Shown here: one piece after another, positions 26,723 to 34,672 of the stretch
Layout: the number at the start of each line of letters is the position of its first letter
Position numbering within the stretch: the stretch's first letter is position 1
NCBI GenBank assembly: GCA_017305455.1
Contig: JAFKKO010000044.1
Location: 1-41,162, forward strand
Length of the DNA stretch: 41,162 nt
Direction: 5' to 3'
Source of the DNA: Hyphomicrobiales bacterium
Lineage (GTDB): Bacteria; Pseudomonadota; Alphaproteobacteria; Rhizobiales; Xanthobacteraceae
Notes under the pieces: model-generated
Databases searched by the model: none
Told to the model about the DNA's origin: nothing
What the model saw: the letters and a program-made list of their open reading frames with translations, nothing else
Program-made: the position numbers and the translations under genes

Positions 26723-28105
26723 TTATTTGCGCACGCAGATCACCCGCACCAGCGCAGCCTTTGCATCCGCTCCAGTACTTGATGGTGTGATCTTGTTGGC
26801 CCGCAGAAAGTCGCGCACCGTTGATGCGCTGACATAGGACGCCTGACCCGCTGGCGCGGCCGGCCCGGCAACCTGCGCCGGGCGCAGATGCGCGGCGCCC
26901 AGAAATTTTCCATCACTGTCCGTCACCGCCGCGCCGGAAAAGCCGCTGGCGGGCGCGGGCGAGAGCGTATTCTCCGCGGTCTGACCGGCGGTCGCGGCGA
27001 TGCTGCTCACCGCATGGCCGCCATTCTGCATCTGCGGATCGGCGATGCCGGTGATGGTGACGGATGATTTGGCGGGGGCTGCATCGCCAATCGCTAATGA
27101 TGGCAAACCCTGCACGCCATAAAGCCGCAGCAGGGCGAGATCGTGAAGCTCGTCCTGCGCGATCTGGTCCGCATTGCCGAAGCCGGCGATGGTGATGGTC
27201 GCGCAGCCATCGATCGCGTGACGGTCGGCGAGGATCACGCCGTCCGGACTGACCACGATGCCGCTGGAATATTCCACCTTGCTGCGCGGCGGCGGGAAAT
27301 CCTTCGACGAGGGAAATGGGTTGAACGCGCTCGACATCGCCACCGTGACCGGGACCATGGTGCCTTCGGTGGCCTGATCGTACAGGATGGTGAGGATGCG
27401 CGCCTCGCTGTTGCCGATCTGGCCGCGGATATAGAATTTCTTCAGGTTCTGGGTGCCGGACAGTACGAAGAAATCCGGCTTCACCGCGCTGTATTCGATC
27501 TTGCGTGCCGCGACCTTGCGTTCGTGCTCGGCGACGGCCGCCGTCGTCGTGGTGCCGGCGTCCTTGCGTTTCGTGAACGTGATCTGGATCATGCCGGTGG
27601 GCGACGACCAGCGTGAGCCGTTCTGGTCCGCGGCGGTGTTGGGCACCAGTTTCGCCGGCAGGCCGATCCGCGCGCCGGTGGTCATTTCGGTAATGACTTT
27701 CCAGCCGACATTGTGCTGCGCCTTTTTCGCCGCCTCGGCGAGCGCACCGCGTTCCTGCGGATTGAGCACGCCGGTTTCCTTGCCGCCGTGATCCTTCTGG
27801 AACGTCTTGATCGCGGCGATCATGCGTTCGCCGACCTCGCCGTTGATCGCGCCGTTGTAGTGGCTGGTCCAGGCGAGGTCGGACTGGATCGCCAGCCGGT
27901 CGGCCTGCGTCATCGCCTTCGCGGTATCGGCGGGCGTTTGCAGCTTGGGCCGCGCTGCCGTCGCGCTGTCGGAGCGCACCGGCAGCGTCGGCGCCGGCCT
28001 GGGCTTGACCGTGGAAGCGGGCGATGGGCCTTGCGCGGCGAGCGGGCCGGAGGCGGCGATCATCGCGGCCCCGGCGGCCACAACGGATAGCAACGGCATT
28101 TTCAT
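26723..28105 (-). CDS. Exported trypsin-like serine protease with peptidoglycan-binding-like region
   Basis: 460 residues. The N-terminus MKMPLLSVVAAGAAMIAASG ending near PLAAQ is a signal peptide, followed by a Pro-rich linker. About residues 70-125 (DLAWTSHYNGAINGEVGERM onward) look like a PG-binding-1 fold. The C-terminal half is a chymotrypsin-fold domain: His296 in VILADRHAIDG, Asp322 in ELHDLALLRLYG and Ser390 in ASGFSGAAVTDSDG, so a complete triad, although GFSGAAV departs from the usual GNSGGP. No PDZ domain is seen. Likely acts in the periplasm. The start could also be the ATG at 28126 or 28099; 28105 gives the cleanest signal peptide. Target unknown. Confidence 0.8.
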   Translation of the reverse strand: MKMPLLSVVAAGAAMIAASGPLAAQGPSPASTVKPRPAPTLPVRSDSATAARPKLQTPADTAKAMTQADRLAIQSDLAWTSHYNGAINGEVGERMIAAIKTFQKDHGGKETGVLNPQERGALAEAAKKAQHNVGWKVITEMTTGARIGLPAKLVPNTAADQNGSRWSSPTGMIQITFTKRKDAGTTTTAAVAEHERKVAARKIEYSAVKPDFFVLSGTQNLKKFYIRGQIGNSEARILTILYDQATEGTMVPVTVAMSSAFNPFPSSKDFPPPRSKVEYSSGIVVSPDGVILADRHAIDGCATITIAGFGNADQIAQDELHDLALLRLYGVQGLPSLAIGDAAPAKSSVTITGIADPQMQNGGHAVSSIAATAGQTAENTLSPAPASGFSGAAVTDSDGKFLGAAHLRPAQVAGPAAPAGQASYVSASTVRDFLRANKITPSSTGADAKAALVRVICVRK

Positions 28106-28239
28106 GATCGATCCCACGCCAGACATCTGGTCAAGCTAACCACACCTGCCGGGTCGGCAAAAGCCGGCCGGAGGTCGGTCGCTGCGATGATGCGAGAACC
28201 ATGTTGCCGCGCCGCCGCCGATGGCCCATATGTCTTGCC

Positions 28240-29040
28240 ATGCTGACAGGTGAAGAACTCGAGCGCTATGCCCGCCATATCGTGTTGCGCGAAGTCGGCG
28301 GGCCCGGACAGGCGGCGCTGAAGGCCGCGCGCGTGCTGGTGATCGGCGCCGGCGGGCTCGGCGCGCCGGTGCTGATGTATCTCGCGGCGGCCGGCGTCGG
28401 CACCCTCGGCGTGGTCGATCACGATACCGTCTCGCTGTCGAACCTGCAGCGTCAGATCGTCCATGCCACGTCGGATGTCGGGCGGCCCAAGGTCGAGAGC
28501 GCCGCGGAGCGGATCAAGGCGCTCAATCCGCATGTCGCGTTTCAGGCCCATTATGTGCGGCTCACCGCGGCCAACGCGCTGGAGATGATCGGCGGCTACG
28601 ATATCGTGGTCGATGGTTCGGACAATTTCACCACGCGCTATCTGGTGTCGGATGCCTGCTATCTGGCCGGTGTCACGCTGGTCGCCGGCGCGCTTGGCGT
28701 ATTCGACGCCTCGCTGACCACGATCCGCGCCCATGAGAAGAACGCGGCGGGCGAGTTCAATCCGACCTATCGCTGCCTGTTTCCGGAAGCGCCGCCGCCC
28801 GGCACCACGCCGACCTGCGAGGAGGCGGGCGTGCTCGGCGCGCTGGCCGGCGTGCTCGGTTCGATGATGGCGCTGGAGACGATCCGCGAGATCGTCGGTT
28901 TCGGCGAGAGCCTGGTCGGGCGTCTGGTGATGATCGATGCGCGGGCGATGCGGTTCGAGACGTTGCGCTATGCGCGCGATCCGTCGAATCCGCTGAACGG
29001 CGACCATCCGACGATCACGGATCTTGGCGCGCACAAATAG
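28240..29040 (+). CDS. HesA/MoeB/ThiF-family adenylyltransferase (MoeB-like)
   Basis: 266 residues. E1-like enzyme that adenylates the C-terminus of a ubiquitin-like sulfur carrier (MoaD or ThiS). N-terminus LTGEELERYARHIVLREVGG; nucleotide site VLVIGAGGLGAPVLMYLAAA; LSNLQRQIVH and DGSDNFTTRYLVSD are the expected blocks. Cys in PTCEEAGVLG matches the position of E. coli MoeB Cys187. The zinc cysteines are mostly missing: the first CxxC reads PTYRCLF, and the chain ends (ITDLGAHK) without the second CxxC. Start at 28240 gives the normal N-terminus; an in-frame ATG at 28201 adds an Arg-rich stretch. Cannot tell from sequence whether it serves molybdopterin or thiamine. Confidence 0.85.
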   Translation: MLTGEELERYARHIVLREVGGPGQAALKAARVLVIGAGGLGAPVLMYLAAAGVGTLGVVDHDTVSLSNLQRQIVHATSDVGRPKVESAAERIKALNPHVAFQAHYVRLTAANALEMIGGYDIVVDGSDNFTTRYLVSDACYLAGVTLVAGALGVFDASLTTIRAHEKNAAGEFNPTYRCLFPEAPPPGTTPTCEEAGVLGALAGVLGSMMALETIREIVGFGESLVGRLVMIDARAMRFETLRYARDPSNPLNGDHPTITDLGAHK

Positions 29041-29061
29041 CGCGAAATTATCTTAGAAAGG

Positions 29062-29151
29062 AAAAGTCCTCGATCCTTCGAGACGGCGCCATCGCGCGTC
29101 GGAAGACGCGTATGAACGCGCTGTTGACGCCTCCTCAGGATGAGGACTTTT
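29062..29151. repeat. Dispersed hairpin repeat between convergent genes
   Basis: AAAAGTCCTC (29062-29071) and GAGGACTTTT (29142-29151) are perfect 10-base inverted arms around GATCCTTCGAGACGGCGCC...GCCTCCTCAGGAT. The inner ATCCTTCGAGACGG / CCTCCTCAGGATGAGG pair is a repeat style I associate with Bradyrhizobium-type genomes. The arm ends in TTTT on both strands, and it lies between two convergent genes, so it may serve as a shared terminator. Confidence 0.7.
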
Positions 29152-29195
29152 CAAACAGCCTCTAAAACCGATGTTGTCTGAAATGCCGTGCCGGC

Positions 29196-30197
29196 TCAGA
29201 GCATGCTCGGCAGCACGCGGTCCGGCGGCTTGTGGCCGTCGAGGAAGGTGCGGATGTTGATGATCACCTTCTCGCCCATGTCGACACGGCCTTCGATGGT
29301 GGCCGATCCCATATGCGGCAGCAGCACCACCTTGCCGGCCTTGGCGAGGCGCAGCAGTTTCGGATTGACGGCAGGCTCATGCTCGAAGACGTCGAGCGCC
29401 GCGCCGGCGATTTCGCCGTCCTCGATCAGCCTGGTCAGCGTGGCTTCGTCGATCACCTCGCCGCGCGCGGTGTTGACCACATAGGCGTCCTTGCGGATCA
29501 GCTTCAGCCGCCGCGCCGAGAGCAGATGGAAGGTGGCCGGCGTATGCGGGCAGTTGATCGAGATGATGTCCATCCGCGCCAGCATCTGGTCGAGGCTGTC
29601 CCAGTAGGTGGCGTTGAGCTCCGCCTCGATCTGGGCGGCGACCGGGCGGCGGTTGTGATAGTGGATCTGCATGCCGAAGGCCTGCGCGCGGCGCGCCAGC
29701 GCCTGGCCGATCCGGCCCATGCCGATGATGCCGAGGCGCTTGCCGCCGACGCGGTGGCCGAGCATCCAGGTCGGCGACCAGCCGCTCCAGTCCTTGCCGT
29801 CGGTGAGAATCGAGGCGCCCTCGATCAGGCGGCGCGGCACCGCGAGGATCAGCGCCATGGTCATGTCGGCGGTGTCCTCGGTCAGCACCTTCGGCGTGTT
29901 GGTGACGGTGATGCCGCGCGCGGCGGCGGCGGCGACGTCGAGATTGTCGACGCCGTTGCCGAAATGGGCGATCAGCCGCAGCCTGCTCTCAGGCTGGTTG
30001 AGGATCTCCGCGGTGATCTCGTCGGTCACGGTCGGCACCAGAACGTCGGCGACGCGGACGGCCTCGGCGAGCTGGTGCGGCGTCAGCGGCTTGTCGTCGA
30101 GGTTGAGACGGGTGTCGAACAGTTCGCGCATGCGCGTCTCGGTGCTGTCCGGCAGCTTGCGGGTGACAACGACCAGAGGTTTTTTCTTGACCGACAT
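29196..30197 (-). CDS. D-2-hydroxyacid dehydrogenase (glyoxylate/hydroxypyruvate reductase type)
   Basis: 333 residues. NAD(P)-dependent reduction of a 2-oxoacid; glyoxylate or hydroxypyruvate is the likely substrate by similarity to GyaR-type enzymes, but this is not decided by sequence. Substrate-binding loop LIAHFGNGVDNLDVAAAAAR; Rossmann motif GKRLGIIGMGRIGQALARRA; catalytic Arg in VVNTARGEVID, Glu in ALDVFEHEPAV and His in VLLPHMGSATIEGR. HNRR after the second strand, in place of an acidic residue, suggests NADP(H) preference. Start ATG gives MSVKKKPLVVVTRKLPD. Divergent from the SH3 gene across a 242-bp gap. Confidence 0.92.
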   Translation of the reverse strand: MSVKKKPLVVVTRKLPDSTETRMRELFDTRLNLDDKPLTPHQLAEAVRVADVLVPTVTDEITAEILNQPESRLRLIAHFGNGVDNLDVAAAAARGITVTNTPKVLTEDTADMTMALILAVPRRLIEGASILTDGKDWSGWSPTWMLGHRVGGKRLGIIGMGRIGQALARRAQAFGMQIHYHNRRPVAAQIEAELNATYWDSLDQMLARMDIISINCPHTPATFHLLSARRLKLIRKDAYVVNTARGEVIDEATLTRLIEDGEIAGAALDVFEHEPAVNPKLLRLAKAGKVVLLPHMGSATIEGRVDMGEKVIINIRTFLDGHKPPDRVLPSML

Positions 30198-30271
30198 TGC
30201 TCGCTCTTCAGGACGCTTCCGCCGCTTGTTCAGTCCCCATTAACCTGCCTGTTCGAATGTACGATGTCGGA

Positions 30272-30398
30272 GCCGGCTTCTGCAGCCTCCGGGCACGGGA
30301 CTTCGGTCCTCTCTAGCAGAAGACCGGCCCAAGACAAGAACCCAGCGGAACAACCTGGTGGGTGAGGTTGACGGCGATGCGGGCGCTGGCCGGCGCCC
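30272..30398 (+). promoter_or_regulatory. Structured 5' leader or small RNA candidate upstream of the SH3-protein gene
   Basis: GCCGGCTTCTGC (30272-30283) pairs with GCAGAAGACCGGC (30316-30328): twelve pairs with one bulged A (30323). Inside it, GGAC-TTCG-GTCC (30298-30309) makes a C(UUCG)G tetraloop hairpin when read on the plus strand. Two smaller hairpins follow: CAACCT/AGGTTG (30351-30370) and GGGCGC/GCGCCC (30381-30398). No U-run follows the main hairpin on either strand, so it is not an ordinary terminator. It ends about 40 bases before the chosen start at 30440. Function unknown. Confidence 0.5.
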
Positions 30399-30439
30399 TG
30401 TCGGGGTTTCGACGAAAGATGCAAGACCAAGGACGGAAC

Positions 30440-30961
30440 ATGGCGGTGCAGGCATATCTCGGGGCGCTTCTTCTGGCCGGGGCGCTGCTCGGCATGGCTG
30501 GAACAGTCGCGGCGGCGAAGGATGCCGCCATCACCAGCGGTTTGCCGGTTCCGCGTTATGTCAGCCTGAAGTCCGACCACGTCAATGTTCGCGCCGGTCC
30601 GACCAAGGATCAGGACGTGAGCTGGATCTACACGCGCGCGGGTCTGCCGGTGGAGGTCACGGCGGAGTTCGAGAACTGGCGGCGGGTGCGCGATTCCGAA
30701 GGCTCCGAGGGTTGGGTTTACCACTCGCTGTTATCGGGCCGTCGCACCGCCGTCGTCACCATGAAGCAGAAGGACGAGCTGGCCTCGCTCTACGATCGTC
30801 CCGATCCGGAGAGCGCGGTGGCGGCGCGGCTGCAGGCCGGTGTGGTGGCGCAGGTCAAGCGCTGCAGCGGCGGCTGGTGCCGCATTCTCGGCAAGGGTTT
30901 CGACGGCTGGATCGAGCAGCAGCGGCTGTGGGGCGTCTATGCCGACGAGGTCGTGAACTGA
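30440..30961 (+). CDS. Exported protein with bacterial SH3 domains
   Basis: 173 residues. AAGGA six bases before the ATG at 30440 sets the start; several in-frame starts upstream (GTG 30362, ATG 30377, ATG 30419) would bury the signal peptide. MAVQAYLGALLLAGALLGMA is followed by a likely cleavage after GTVAAA. Two SH3-like segments follow: YVSLKSDHVNVRAGPTKDQD with WVYHSLLSGRRTA, and ELASLYDRPDPESAVAARLQ with RILGKGFDGWIEQQRLWGVY. Such domains usually bind peptidoglycan or other cell-wall ligands in the periplasm. It matches the short alphaproteobacterial SH3-domain proteins often annotated as DUF1058; no enzyme domain is attached. Confidence 0.82.
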   Translation: MAVQAYLGALLLAGALLGMAGTVAAAKDAAITSGLPVPRYVSLKSDHVNVRAGPTKDQDVSWIYTRAGLPVEVTAEFENWRRVRDSEGSEGWVYHSLLSGRRTAVVTMKQKDELASLYDRPDPESAVAARLQAGVVAQVKRCSGGWCRILGKGFDGWIEQQRLWGVYADEVVN

Positions 30962-31032
30962 CGCGCGCCAGCACGCGCGCCATGGCGCAAGATCGACCTT
31001 GAGAAATTGATCCGACCGGAAACGGCTGAGGC

Positions 31033-31548
31033 TCAGCGCTTCTTGCGCAGACGCACCACCATGTCGACGCGGCTGACCTCGTAGCCTTCCGGCACGTCCG
31101 GCATCTTCTGCAGCATCAGGTTCTGGTCGGGAATGTCGACCAGTTCGTGATTGCTCTCGAGATAGAAGTGATGATGCGAGGTGACGTTGGTGTCGAAATA
31201 GGTCTTGGTGCCGTCAACGCTGACCTGACGCAGCAGACCCACTTCGGTAAGCTGGTTCAGCGTGTTGTAAACGGTGGCGAGCGACACCGGAACCTTGGCG
31301 AGGGTGGCTTCCTCGTAGAGCATTTCGGCGGTCAGGTGGCGGTCGCCCTTGCCGAACAGCAGCCAGCCCAGCGCCATGCGCTGGCGGGTCGGACGCAGGC
31401 CGACCGACTGCAGCATCTCGTTGACGTCGTGCCACGGACAGCCGGTCAGGGTCGGCGGATGATGGGCGCGATGGGTGGCCTCGCCGGCGCCGTCCTGGGC
31501 ATTCCGCGGGTCGAGATGACGCTGATCGGTGGTATCCATCGTGCTCAT
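31033..31548 (-). CDS. irr: Iron response regulator Irr (Fur family)
   Basis: 171 residues. Heme-responsive transcription factor that represses heme synthesis and iron-consuming genes when iron is low. The N-terminal heme regulatory motif GCPWHDVNEML (Cys37) is that of Bradyrhizobium-type Irr, and the second heme site TSHHHFYLE (His125-127) is present. The winged helix reads LRPTRQRMALGWLLFGKGDR then VSLATVYNTLNQLTEVGLLR. Ends VVRLRKKR, as in B. japonicum. I start at ATG 31548; ATG 31539 and 31602 are alternatives. Divergent from fabA. A good promoter lies at 31645-31673. The heme motif implies degradation of Irr on heme binding, by analogy. Confidence 0.94.
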   Translation of the reverse strand: MSTMDTTDQRHLDPRNAQDGAGEATHRAHHPPTLTGCPWHDVNEMLQSVGLRPTRQRMALGWLLFGKGDRHLTAEMLYEEATLAKVPVSLATVYNTLNQLTEVGLLRQVSVDGTKTYFDTNVTSHHHFYLESNHELVDIPDQNLMLQKMPDVPEGYEVSRVDMVVRLRKKR

Positions 31549-31644
31549 TTCTGGTCTGATCCGGCCTGACGCAAAACTGGGGTGCCGGGCCAACATCGCC
31601 ACGACACGATCTCCCGCTGGCGACGGCTTGCAGGATCTCAGGAA

Positions 31645-31673
31645 AATATAGAAAAGATGGCAAACAGATGCAA
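31645..31673 (-). promoter_or_regulatory. Candidate promoter of irr
   Basis: On the minus strand, -35 TTGCAT (31673-31668), a 17-base spacer, and -10 TATATT (31650-31645), about 97 bp upstream of the chosen irr start. Spacing and both hexamers fit a housekeeping sigma promoter. I did not find a clean TTTAGAA-type iron control element beside it. Confidence 0.55.
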
Positions 31674-31772
31674 GTTTTTCGCAACTGGCAATGACCGGAT
31701 TGCGGACCGGATCACTACCCTGGTGGGGTCGGGGCTGGCTGATTCATGGTTAAAAGGCCGGTTTCCGGTGCT

Positions 31773-31799
31773 TTGACGGCGGAAATCCCTATGTTAGAG
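31773..31799 (+). promoter_or_regulatory. Weak candidate promoter of fabA
   Basis: TTGACG (31773-31778) is followed by TTAGAG (31794-31799) at a 15-base spacing, and TATGTT overlaps just before it (31790-31795). The -35 is good, the -10 and spacing are poor. It lies 49 bp upstream of the fabA start. Confidence 0.3.
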
Positions 31800-31848
31800 G
31801 TCGGCCATGGGCTGCGTGATGCGGCAAGGGACATAAGGAACAGGCCGC

Positions 31849-32379
31849 ATGCGCGAACGTCAGAACAGCTACGATTATGAGGAACTGCTGGCCTGCGGCC
31901 GCGGCGAGCTGTTCGGGCCGGGCAATGCCCAGTTGCCGCTGCCGCCGATGCTGATGTTCGACCGCATTGTCGAGATTACCGAGGATGGCGGCGAATTCGG
32001 CAAGGGCGTGATCCGGGCCGAGCTCGACGTGAAGCCCGACCTCTGGTTTTTCGGCTGCCACTTCAAGGGCGATCCGGTAATGCCGGGCTGTCTCGGCCTC
32101 GACGCCCTGTGGCAGATGATCGGCTTCTTCCTGGGCTGGAGCGGCGGCGCTGGCCGCGGCCGCGCGCTCGGTCTCGGCGAGCTGAAATTCTCCGGGCAGG
32201 TTTTGCCGAACATCACCAGGGTCGCCTATCATATCGACATCAAGCGCGTGATGCGCTCGAAGCTCGTTCTGGGCATCGGTGATGGATGGCTTTCGACCGA
32301 CGGCGAGATTATCTACCGCGCCAAGGATCTGAAGGTCGGGCTATTCCAGCAGGACGCCCCATTGCAGCCCGGAACGTGA
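31849..32379 (+). CDS. fabA: Beta-hydroxydecanoyl-ACP dehydratase/isomerase
   Basis: 176 residues. Dehydrates 3-hydroxydecanoyl-ACP and isomerises the trans-2 to the cis-3 double bond, the branch point to unsaturated fatty acids. Hot-dog fold with catalytic His71 in [14 protein letters not shown] and Asp85 in [18 protein letters not shown]. The C-terminal strands [14 protein letters not shown] and [10 protein letters not shown] are typical. AAGGAA lies about nine bases before the ATG. Followed by fabB after 99 bp. FabA with FabB is the standard pair for cis-unsaturated lipids. Confidence 0.97.
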   Translation: MRERQNSYDYEELLACGRGELFGPGNAQLPLPPMLMFDRIVEITEDGGEFGKGVIRAELDVKPDLWFFGCHFKGDPVMPGCLGLDALWQMIGFFLGWSGGAGRGRALGLGELKFSGQVLPNITRVAYHIDIKRVMRSKLVLGIGDGWLSTDGEIIYRAKDLKVGLFQQDAPLQPGT

Positions 32380-32478
32380 TGCAAGGCTGACTGTCGACTG
32401 CGTCGCATTCCCATTCGGTGCAAGGCGGCCAATAACAACCAACAAGCAGCAATACGAACGAGCAAAGGTGAGGCCATC

Positions 32479-33702
32479 ATGAGGCGGGTTGTGGTTACCG
32501 GGATGGGGATCGTCTCGTCCATCGGAAACAACACTCAGGAAGTGCTGGGGAGTCTGTTCGAGGCGCGGTCCGGTATTTCGCGCGCGGAAGATTATGCCAA
32601 GCTCGGTTTCCGCTCGCAGGTGCACGGCGCGCCGAGTCTCGATCCGTCCGAGGTGGTCGATCGCCGTGCGATGCGCTTCCTTGCGCAGGGCGCGGCCTGG
32701 AATCACGTCGCGATGGAGCAGGCGATCCAGGATTCCGGTCTGGATCCGTCGGAGGTGTCCAACATTCGCACCGGCATCATCATGGGATCGGGCGGACCGT
32801 CCGCGCGCACCATCGTCGAAGCGGCCGACATCACCCGTACCAAGGGACCCAAGCGGGTCGGTCCGTTCGCGGTGCCGAAAGCGATGTCCTCTACCGCCTC
32901 GGCGACGCTCGCCACCTGGTTCAAGATCAAGGGCGTGAACTATTCGATCTCCTCGGCCTGCGCGACCTCGAACCACTGCATCGGCAACGCCTACGAGACC
33001 ATCCAGTACGGCAAGCAGGACGTGGTGTTCGCCGGCGGCTGCGAGGAGCTCGACTGGTCGCTCTCGGTGCTGTTCGACGCGATGGGCGCGATGTCGTCGA
33101 AATATAACGACACGCCGGCCACCGCCTCGCGCGCCTATGACGTCAATCGCGACGGCTTCGTGATCGCCGGCGGCGCCGGCGTCGTCGTGCTGGAAGAGCT
33201 CGAGCACGCCAAGGCGCGCGGCGCGCGGATCTATGGCGAGGTGGTTGGCTACGGTGCGACCTCGGACGGCTATGACATGGTGGCGCCCTCTGGCGAGGGT
33301 GCCGAGCGCTGCATGCGCATGGCGCTGTCCACCGTGAAGGGGCCGATCGACTACATCAACCCGCACGCAACCTCGACACCGGCGGGCGATCCGCCGGAGA
33401 TCAACGCGATCCGCAACGTGTTCGGCGCCGGCGACAAATGCCCGCCGATCTCCGCCACCAAATCGCTGACCGGACATTCGCTCGGCGCGACCGGCGTGCA
33501 GGAGGCGATCTATTCGCTGCTGATGATGAACAACGGCTTCATCTGCGAGAGCGCGAATATTCAGGAGCTCGATCCGGTGTTCGCCGACATGCCGATCGTG
33601 CGCAAGCGCATCGACAACGCCAAGGTCGGCACCGTGCTGTCGAACTCGTTCGGCTTCGGCGGCACCAACGCCACGCTGGTGTTCAAGCGGCTGGATGCGT
33701 GA
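32479..33702 (+). CDS. fabB: 3-oxoacyl-ACP synthase I
   Basis: 407 residues. Condenses malonyl-ACP with acyl-ACP and carries the cis-3-decenoyl product of FabA forward. The catalytic triad is Cys161 in [13 protein letters not shown], His296 in [13 protein letters not shown] and His333 in [13 protein letters not shown]-terminus [20 protein letters not shown] and C-terminus [18 protein letters not shown] are full-length family ends. GGTGAGG lies nine bases before the ATG. Choice of FabB over FabF follows from the fabA-fabB-fabI order and the CATS active-site sequence; no experimental chain-length information. Confidence 0.96.
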   Translation: MRRVVVTGMGIVSSIGNNTQEVLGSLFEARSGISRAEDYAKLGFRSQVHGAPSLDPSEVVDRRAMRFLAQGAAWNHVAMEQAIQDSGLDPSEVSNIRTGIIMGSGGPSARTIVEAADITRTKGPKRVGPFAVPKAMSSTASATLATWFKIKGVNYSISSACATSNHCIGNAYETIQYGKQDVVFAGGCEELDWSLSVLFDAMGAMSSKYNDTPATASRAYDVNRDGFVIAGGAGVVVLEELEHAKARGARIYGEVVGYGATSDGYDMVAPSGEGAERCMRMALSTVKGPIDYINPHATSTPAGDPPEINAIRNVFGAGDKCPPISATKSLTGHSLGATGVQEAIYSLLMMNNGFICESANIQELDPVFADMPIVRKRIDNAKVGTVLSNSFGFGGTNATLVFKRLDA

Positions 33703-33755
33703 TTTTTCAGCCCGTTCGTCGAAGCGCCGGGCGGGGCGGACTAGGAATTCATCTC

Positions 33756-33843
33756 GTCATGGCCGGGCTCGTGCCGGCCATCCATGCCTTCAATCGAATC
33801 CACGTTCAAAGACGTGGATGTCCGGCACGAGGCCGGGCATGAC
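33756..33843. repeat. Dispersed hairpin repeat (MAGLVPAIH family), copy 2, in front of fabI
   Basis: The left arm GTCATGGCCGGGCTCGTGCC... (33756-33786) is a near-perfect inverted copy of the right arm CGTGGATGTCCGGCACGAGG... (33813-33843). The + strand of the left arm reads MAGLVPAIHAF, the tell-tale peptide of this family. Same family as 8296-8378. Its right end runs into GACGGAG, the apparent ribosome-binding site of fabI. Confidence 0.85.
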
Positions 33844-33852
33844 GGAGCTAAC

Positions 33853-34671
33853 ATGACTCAACTGATGCAGGGCAAGCGCGGGCTCATCATGGGCGTCGCC
33901 AACGATCACTCGATCGCGTGGGGCATCGCCAAGGCGCTCGCGGCGCAGGGCGCGGAGCTGGCCTTCACCTACCAGGGCGAGGCGCTTGGCAAGCGGGTGC
34001 GGCCGCTCGCCGAATCGCTCGGCGCCAAGCTGGTTTTGTCGTGCGATGTCGAGGACATCGCCAGCGTCGATGCAACCTTCGATGCAATCAAACAGGCCTG
34101 GGGCAAGATGGATTTCCTTGTCCACGCCATAGGCTTCTCCGACAAGAACGAACTCAAGGGCCGCTACGCCGACACCACGCGGGCGAACTTCTCGCGTACC
34201 ATGGTGATCTCCTGCTTCTCCTTCACCGAGGTGGCGACGCGCGCGGCGAAGCTGATGCCTGATGGCGGCGCGATGGTGACGCTGACTTTCGGCGGCTCGA
34301 CGCGGGTGATGCCGAACTACAATGTGATGGGTGTCGCCAAGGCGGCGCTGGAAGCCTCGGTGCGCTACCTCGCCGCCGATTTCGGCCGCGACAAAATTCG
34401 CGTCAATTCGATTTCGGCCGGGCCGGTGCGCACGCTGGCCGGCGCCGGCATCGGCGACTCGCGCGCGATGTTCGCGTTCCAGCAGAAGCATTCGCCGCTC
34501 GGCCGTGGCGTGACGCTGGAGGAACTGGGCGGCACGGCGGTCTATCTGTTGTCGGACCTGTCGGGCGGCGTCACCGGTGAAACGCATTTCGTCGATTCCG
34601 GCTACAATATCATTTCAATGCCGCATCCCGACGCGCTGAAGGCGGAAGCCGCCGAGAAGCAGGGCGACTAA
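33853..34671 (+). CDS. fabI: Enoyl-ACP reductase (NADH), FabI type
   Basis: 272 residues. Last reduction of each elongation cycle, reducing trans-2-enoyl-ACP. Cofactor site KRGLIMGVANDHSIAWGIAK; HAIGFSDKNELKGRYADTT; catalytic Tyr-(x6)-Lys in PNYNVMGVAKAALEASVRYL; SAGPVRTLAGAGI. Typical target fold of triclosan-like inhibitors. The frame is open from 33784, but that part is the upstream repeat; ATG 33853 has GGAG five bases upstream and gives the standard N-terminus MTQLMQGKRG. Follows fabB by 150 bp, mostly occupied by the repeat. Converges with the GST gene with a 1-bp gap. Confidence 0.95.
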   Translation: MTQLMQGKRGLIMGVANDHSIAWGIAKALAAQGAELAFTYQGEALGKRVRPLAESLGAKLVLSCDVEDIASVDATFDAIKQAWGKMDFLVHAIGFSDKNELKGRYADTTRANFSRTMVISCFSFTEVATRAAKLMPDGGAMVTLTFGGSTRVMPNYNVMGVAKAALEASVRYLAADFGRDKIRVNSISAGPVRTLAGAGIGDSRAMFAFQQKHSPLGRGVTLEELGGTAVYLLSDLSGGVTGETHFVDSGYNIISMPHPDALKAEAAEKQGD

Positions 34672-34672
34672 T

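Noticed and set aside
30358-31002. 214-codon frame overlapping the SH3-protein gene in another frame
   Set aside because: It is Gly/Arg/Ala-rich with no domain; the other frame has a signal peptide, a ribosome site and SH3 motifs.
31549-31848. Iron control element (TTTAGAA-type) in the irr-fabA gap
   Set aside because: Only a loose AATATAGAAAAG stretch is present; no dyad of the expected form was found.
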